Assembly (NCBI GenBank): GCA_031553215.1 | Contig: JAVBLW010000003.1 | Location: forward strand, 1-64,000 | DNA: 64,000 bases | Direction: 5' to 3' | From: JAVBLW01 sp031553215 | Lineage (GTDB): Bacteria; Bacillota_I; Bacilli_A; Acholeplasmatales; Anaeroplasmataceae | In this document: in pieces, positions 60,317 through 64,000 of the stretch | Layout: the number at the start of each line of letters is the position of its first letter | Numbering within the stretch: position 1 is the first letter of the stretch | Program-made: the position numbers and the translations under genes | The notes under the pieces: model-generated | Told to the model about the DNA's origin: nothing | Seen by the model: the letters and a program-made list of their open reading frames with translations, nothing else | Database searches by the model: none

Positions 60317-60850
60317 GTGGAAAATAAGAAATTATTAACAAAAATATATTTAGTAATCTTCTTTGGTTTTTCTTTATTTTTTCTAGATTCTTTCGGTATT
60401 GTAGAATTCGATAAGGTTAAAGAATACGCAAATACAAATTTAAATATAAGAAAAATAAGTGAGATATATCAAGGAGATATATTAACATTTTTAGGTAAAG
60501 ATATAAGAGTGTCTCAGGATTCTGGAATAAATGTTAAAGAAATATATGAAAATGAACAAAATTTAACTATATGCACATTTAATAAGAATGTTGAATCGCC
60601 TGTCGAAGGTTTAGTAGTAAAGAAAAATGCTCATTCTTATGTTATTCAAGGGACAGATAACAATGAGTATTTATTTTATGATTTAAATACAGTAAAGGTT
60701 TCAATATATGAATATGTCTATAAAGGCCAAATCGTGGGAACTTCAAAAGTTAATCAAGGCAAGTATTATTATCAAGTATGTTTTAATAAAAATTCTAAAA
60801 AAGACATATATGAATGCTTATATTATATAGTGGAATATGAAGAAGCTTAA
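60317..60850 (+). CDS. spoIVFA: Stage IV sporulation protein FA-like
   Basis: 177 residues with one N-terminal membrane helix (about 7-27) and an extracytoplasmic domain with a degenerate M23/LytM fold (SPVEGLVVKKNAHSYVIQGTDNNEYLFYDLNTVKVSIYEYVYKGQIVGTS). SpoIVFA anchors and holds in check the SpoIVFB protease in the mother-cell membrane around the forespore. The assignment rests on the architecture and on the directly following spoIVFB, which it overlaps by 14 bases. It is shorter than the Bacillus protein. GTG 60317 is preferred (GGTGAT 4 bases upstream). Confidence 0.75.
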   Translation: MENKKLLTKIYLVIFFGFSLFFLDSFGIVEFDKVKEYANTNLNIRKISEIYQGDILTFLGKDIRVSQDSGINVKEIYENEQNLTICTFNKNVESPVEGLVVKKNAHSYVIQGTDNNEYLFYDLNTVKVSIYEYVYKGQIVGTSKVNQGKYYYQVCFNKNSKKDIYECLYYIVEYEEA

Positions 60851-61580
60851 GATTCATTTTACAACGATCCTTTTTATAATAACTGGTTGTTTTTATAACT
60901 TTTTTAACTTAATATCACTAATGTATTTGATTATTATTTTACATGAAATTGGTCATATTGTTGCAATGAAATTATATAAATACGAAATATATAAAATTAC
61001 TTTTTTTCCATTTGGTGCTATTATAGAATGTGATGTAAATAAAAATAGAGATATTAAGAGTGAAATAGTTATCTATTTAGCTGGTATTATTGTAAATATA
61101 GCTTTATTTTTCATAAGCTGGATATTTGGTTTACCAAAAATAATAATGCAATTAAATATGGTTGTTTTACTATTTAATCTAATTCCAGTATTACCACTAG
61201 ATGGAGGCAGAATTTTTTTAGGAATCATTTCTTCATTTGTAAGATTTAAGAGAGCTTTAAAAATAAGCTATATATCATCTATATTGATATCAATAGCACT
61301 ATTAATTATTTCATTCATTTGTTTTAGGAGTTTAAATATCATGTTTGTTATTGGATATTTTTTAATAAGCAACATTATTTTATATTTTACTATTAATAGG
61401 CAATATGAGGGATTTTTATTAGGCAAATATTTAAATTCTAATTTTTATTTAAAATACAAACAAATTTCATTAAAAGAAATTGGAATAGAAAACAATTTTT
61501 TTAAAGGTAAACAAAATATTTATCAGACAATTAATAAAAAATATTACGAACGACAGGTATTAAAAAATAAATATAAATAA
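60837..61580 (+). CDS. spoIVFB: Stage IV sporulation protein FB-like intramembrane metalloprotease (M50)
   Basis: 247 residues with six membrane helices. IILHEIGHIVAMKLYKYEI has the HExxH zinc motif inside a membrane helix, and LIPVLPLDGGRIFLG gives the third-ligand Asp. In Bacillus this site-2 protease cleaves pro-sigma-K; sigK is not in this window. The C-terminal 60 residues are where SpoIVFB has a CBS-like domain; here that part is short and no CBS fold is evident. Overlaps spoIVFA. Confidence 0.88.
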   Translation: MKKLKIHFTTILFIITGCFYNFFNLISLMYLIIILHEIGHIVAMKLYKYEIYKITFFPFGAIIECDVNKNRDIKSEIVIYLAGIIVNIALFFISWIFGLPKIIMQLNMVVLLFNLIPVLPLDGGRIFLGIISSFVRFKRALKISYISSILISIALLIISFICFRSLNIMFVIGYFLISNIILYFTINRQYEGFLLGKYLNSNFYLKYKQISLKEIGIENNFFKGKQNIYQTINKKYYERQVLKNKYK

Positions 61581-61618
61581 GGATATTTTATAAATTGTCA
61601 AAATAATTATTATATTTA

Positions 61619-61676
61619 AAAATCAAAAAAGAGTTATTTGCCTATTCATATTAGGTTATAACTCTTTTTTGATTTT
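61619..61676 (+). terminator. Long bidirectional terminator, spoIVFB and ABC exporter
   Basis: Nineteen-base perfect arms AAAATCAAAAAAGAGTTAT (61619-61637) and ATAACTCTTTTTTGATTTT (61658-61676), with an inner CCTA/TAGG stem, between convergent genes. Confidence 0.9.
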
Positions 61677-63535
61677 TAATTAAGTTCAAATGCACCAGTA
61701 TATAGACGGAAGTAAGTTCCTCGTTGAAGAATTAAATCGTCATGATCACCGCGTTCAATGATTTTACCTTGTTCTAATACCATAATAGCATTAGAATTTT
61801 TTATTGTTGATAAGCGGTGAGCAATTACAAGTACTGTTCTACCTTCCATTAATTTATCCATTCCTTCTTGGATTAGACGTTCTGTTCTAGTATCTATACT
61901 AGAAGTAGCTTCATCTAGAATAAGAATAGGTGGATTAGAGATAGCAGTTCTTGCAATAGACAATAGTTGTTTTTGACCTTGGGAAAGATTACTACCATCA
62001 TCTTCAATTATGGTATCATATCCATTTGGCAATAATTTAATAAACTTGTCAGCATTTGCTAATTTAGCAGCTGATATTATTTCTTCATCGGTTGCATCAA
62101 GTTTACCAAAACGGATATTATCTTTGATTGAACCAGTAAATAAATTAGTATCTTGTAGTACGACACCCATAGCTCTTCTTAAATCAGGTTTTTTAATTTT
62201 GTTGATATTTATTCCATCGATACGAATTTTTCCGTCTTGAATATCATAGAAACGATTTACTAGATTAGTGATAGTTGTTTTTCCTGCTCCTGTAGCTCCA
62301 ACGAAGGCGATCTTTTGACCAGGTTTAGCATATAGAGAAACATTATGAAGAATAATTTTATTCTCATTATATCCAAAGTCAACGTCAAAGAATCTAACAT
62401 CACCTGTCACTTTTGTAAGAGAAGTGGTCCCATCATGGTGAGGATGTTTCCAAGCCCAAGTTCCAGTTTCTTCAGGAGTTTCAACTAATTGATTATTAGA
62501 ATCGTAATTTGCGTTGATAAGAGTAACATATCCCTCATCAAATTCGATTTCTTCATCAAGCATATTAAATATTCTTGATGCTCCAGCTCCAGCCATAACA
62601 ATAGAATTTAATTGTTGTGAGACTTGTGCAACTGGATTAGTTACTTGTCTTAACAATATAAGGAAGGCGGCTAGAGAACCTAATGATAAAGCGGAAGGAT
62701 TATTAATTGCAAACATTGATCCAAATATTAATACTAGAACATACGATATGATTCCTATATTCATTAGTAATGGCATAGCTATATTAGCGATTTTATTAGC
62801 CTTTGTTCCACTTTCAAATAAACTATCATTAATTACATTAAAAGCTTCAATAGTTTCTTCTTCGTGATTAAATACTTTAATTACTTTTTGACCATTTATC
62901 ATTTCGTTAATATATCCATTTAATTTACCAATGTCACTTTGTTGTTTCTTAAAATATTTACTACTTTTATTTTTAATTTTTGCCATTGAAAATAACATAA
63001 CAATTAATAGAATAAAAGTTATAAGTGTTAAATAAATATGAATAGTAAACATTGTAACAAATACTCCTATAACTCCAACAGTAGTACTTAAAACTTGAGG
63101 TAAACTTTGTGAAATCATTTGACGAAGAGTATCTATATCATTTGTAAATCTACTCATTATATTACCATGACTATTTTTATCGAAGAATCTTATTGGTAAA
63201 GATTCCATATGAGTAAATAGTTCATCACGAAGTAATTTTAACGTATTTTGAGTTATATACATCATTAATTTTGTATAAATAGTTAAAGAAATTAAAGAAA
63301 TTGCATAAACAACTACCATTAAGAGGATAAATTTATACATTTCAGATAAATTTGTATCTTTTGTACCAAGAAGAGGTTCTACATATTTATCTATTAGTGT
63401 AGAAGTCATTAAAGTACCTTTGATTGTTAATACGGAAGTTAATATAATTCCCAAAATTGAAATAATGCATTTCGCTTTGTTATGTACGAAAACATATTTT
63501 ATTAAACGTAATAATTGGCTATCTTGTTTAGGCAT
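61676..63535 (-). CDS. ABC exporter, membrane-ATPase half-transporter (canonical site)
   Basis: 619 residues: six membrane helices (about 20-325) followed by an ATPase with Walker A VGATGAGKTT, signature LSQGQKQLL and Walker B ILILDEATSSID with the catalytic Glu. A linker insertion (about 345-385) separates the two domains. It forms a heterodimer with the next gene upstream on the minus strand, like the BmrCD/TM287-288 multidrug exporters. ATG 63535 follows AAAGGAG by 9 bases and overlaps the partner by 8 bases. Confidence 0.92.
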   Translation of the reverse strand: MPKQDSQLLRLIKYVFVHNKAKCIISILGIILTSVLTIKGTLMTSTLIDKYVEPLLGTKDTNLSEMYKFILLMVVVYAISLISLTIYTKLMMYITQNTLKLLRDELFTHMESLPIRFFDKNSHGNIMSRFTNDIDTLRQMISQSLPQVLSTTVGVIGVFVTMFTIHIYLTLITFILLIVMLFSMAKIKNKSSKYFKKQQSDIGKLNGYINEMINGQKVIKVFNHEEETIEAFNVINDSLFESGTKANKIANIAMPLLMNIGIISYVLVLIFGSMFAINNPSALSLGSLAAFLILLRQVTNPVAQVSQQLNSIVMAGAGASRIFNMLDEEIEFDEGYVTLINANYDSNNQLVETPEETGTWAWKHPHHDGTTSLTKVTGDVRFFDVDFGYNENKIILHNVSLYAKPGQKIAFVGATGAGKTTITNLVNRFYDIQDGKIRIDGININKIKKPDLRRAMGVVLQDTNLFTGSIKDNIRFGKLDATDEEIISAAKLANADKFIKLLPNGYDTIIEDDGSNLSQGQKQLLSIARTAISNPPILILDEATSSIDTRTERLIQEGMDKLMEGRTVLVIAHRLSTIKNSNAIMVLEQGKIIERGDHDDLILQRGTYFRLYTGAFELN

Positions 63536-64000
63536 TGTTATCAACTCCTTTTACTTGAGACTCATATATTTCACGGTAAATTTCATTTGATATTAATAGT
63601 GAATTATGAGTGCCAACTCCATTGATCTTTCCATCTTCTAAAACTATTATTTGATCAGAGTCTTCAATGGAAGAAATTCTTTGTGCAACAATAATTTTAG
63701 TTACATCAGGAATGTCTTTTATGAATGCATTTCTAATTAAAGCATCAGTTTTTGTATCAACAGCTGAAGTAGAATCATCTAAAATTAATATCTTAGGAGT
63801 TTTTAATAGGGCTCTTGCAATACAAAGACGTTGACGTTGACCACCACTAACATTTGTACCACCTTGATCGATTATAGTATCAAATTTATCAGGCAAAGCC
63901 ATAACAAAGTCATATGCTTGAGCTAATTTACAAGCCTTTATAATGTCTTCATCCGTTGCGTTTTTATTTCCCCAAAGAAGGTTTTCTTTAATAGGTCCGC
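63528..64000 (-). CDS. ABC exporter, partner half-transporter (partial, runs off the window)
   Basis: Only the C-terminal 157 residues or so are in the window; the frame stays open to base 64000. Signature VSGGQRQRL is present, but the Walker B reads ILILDDSTSAVD, with Asp in place of the catalytic Glu, so this subunit carries the degenerate site of a heterodimeric exporter. H-loop is replaced too (IIVAQRISSIE, Gln for His). Its start and membrane domain lie beyond the right edge. Confidence 0.9.
   Translation of the reverse strand, partial: GPIKENLLWGNKNATDEDIIKACKLAQAYDFVMALPDKFDTIIDQGGTNVSGGQRQRLCIARALLKTPKILILDDSTSAVDTKTDALIRNAFIKDIPDVTKIIVAQRISSIEDSDQIIVLEDGKINGVGTHNSLLISNEIYREIYESQVKGVDNNA

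Noticed and set aside
1..64000. tRNA genes, rRNA genes, insertion sequences, integrase or prophage genes, replication origin
   Set aside because: I looked for T-loop motifs, transposase motifs, long inverted repeats and DnaA-box clusters by eye and saw none that I could support.

Overview
The window looks like the chromosome of a strongly AT-rich Bacillota, most likely a member of the class Bacilli near the Erysipelotrichia / RF39 / Mollicutes-related branch. The evidence is a Bacillus-type (type B) RNase P RNA, T-box leaders on valS and ileS, a TPP riboswitch, Gram-positive promoters (TTGACA-17-TATAAT) and AGGAGG ribosome binding sites. TGA is a stop codon (thyA, the hybrid kinase, the radical SAM gene) and Trp is TGG, so it is not a code-4 mollicute. 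Sporulation genes (spoIIGA, sigE, sigG, spoIVFA, spoIVFB) suggest descent from a spore former and possibly a sporulating lifestyle. Two secreted pectate lyases suggest a plant-polysaccharide (gut or rumen) niche. No tRNA, rRNA, CRISPR array, insertion sequence or prophage was seen.

Layout. 1-800: a lipoprotein gene split between two frames at a dnaX-type A_AAA_AAG slippery site. 1.0-6.1 kb: a polyamine (potABCD-like) ABC import operon plus an orphan gene. 6.1-7.4 kb: an AAA ATPase of the DUF4143 type. 7.5-10.9 kb: a valine T-box leader controlling an acetyltransferase and valS. 10.9-14.9 kb: two PL1 pectate lyase lipoproteins with cre-like boxes. 15-21.6 kb: mutS2, a thioredoxin-like protein, thiN, a TPP-riboswitch-controlled thiT, truB-ribF, a c-di-AMP receptor and rpsO. 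21.7-23.4 kb: an autoregulated-looking padR / DUF1700-DUF4097 pair on the minus strand. 23.6-31.3 kb: pnp, mscS, rnpB, a MATE exporter, lepA and a HAD phosphatase. 31.3-33.2 kb: two unrecognised genes. 33.3-36.2 kb: spoIIGA-sigE-sigG and ppa. 36.3-46.1 kb: ychF, then a Wadjet-like jetA-jetB-jetC operon that ends in sepF rather than jetD, then T-box-ileS. 46.2-51.5 kb: an unknown gene, deoC-deoD, an M16 peptidase-like pair and an SSB. 51.5-56.5 kb: alkD-like, a membrane protein, thyA-folA-plsC, a small membrane protein, a radical SAM protein and an unknown. 56.5-61.6 kb: a soluble hybrid histidine kinase, folC, radC, spoIVFA and spoIVFB. 61.7-64 kb: a heterodimeric ABC exporter on the minus strand, cut by the window edge.

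Most interesting: (1) the SMC-like JetABC complex coupled to the division protein SepF with no JetD nuclease, which looks like a condensin/division module rather than a complete plasmid-defence system; (2) a possible programmed -1 frameshift in the first gene; (3) a collapsed B. subtilis-like folC-radC-...-spoIVFA-spoIVFB locus from which mreBCD and minCD are missing; (4) cre-like operators on the pectate lyase genes; (5) a shifted Shine-Dalgarno, GGTGAT, used by at least eight genes.
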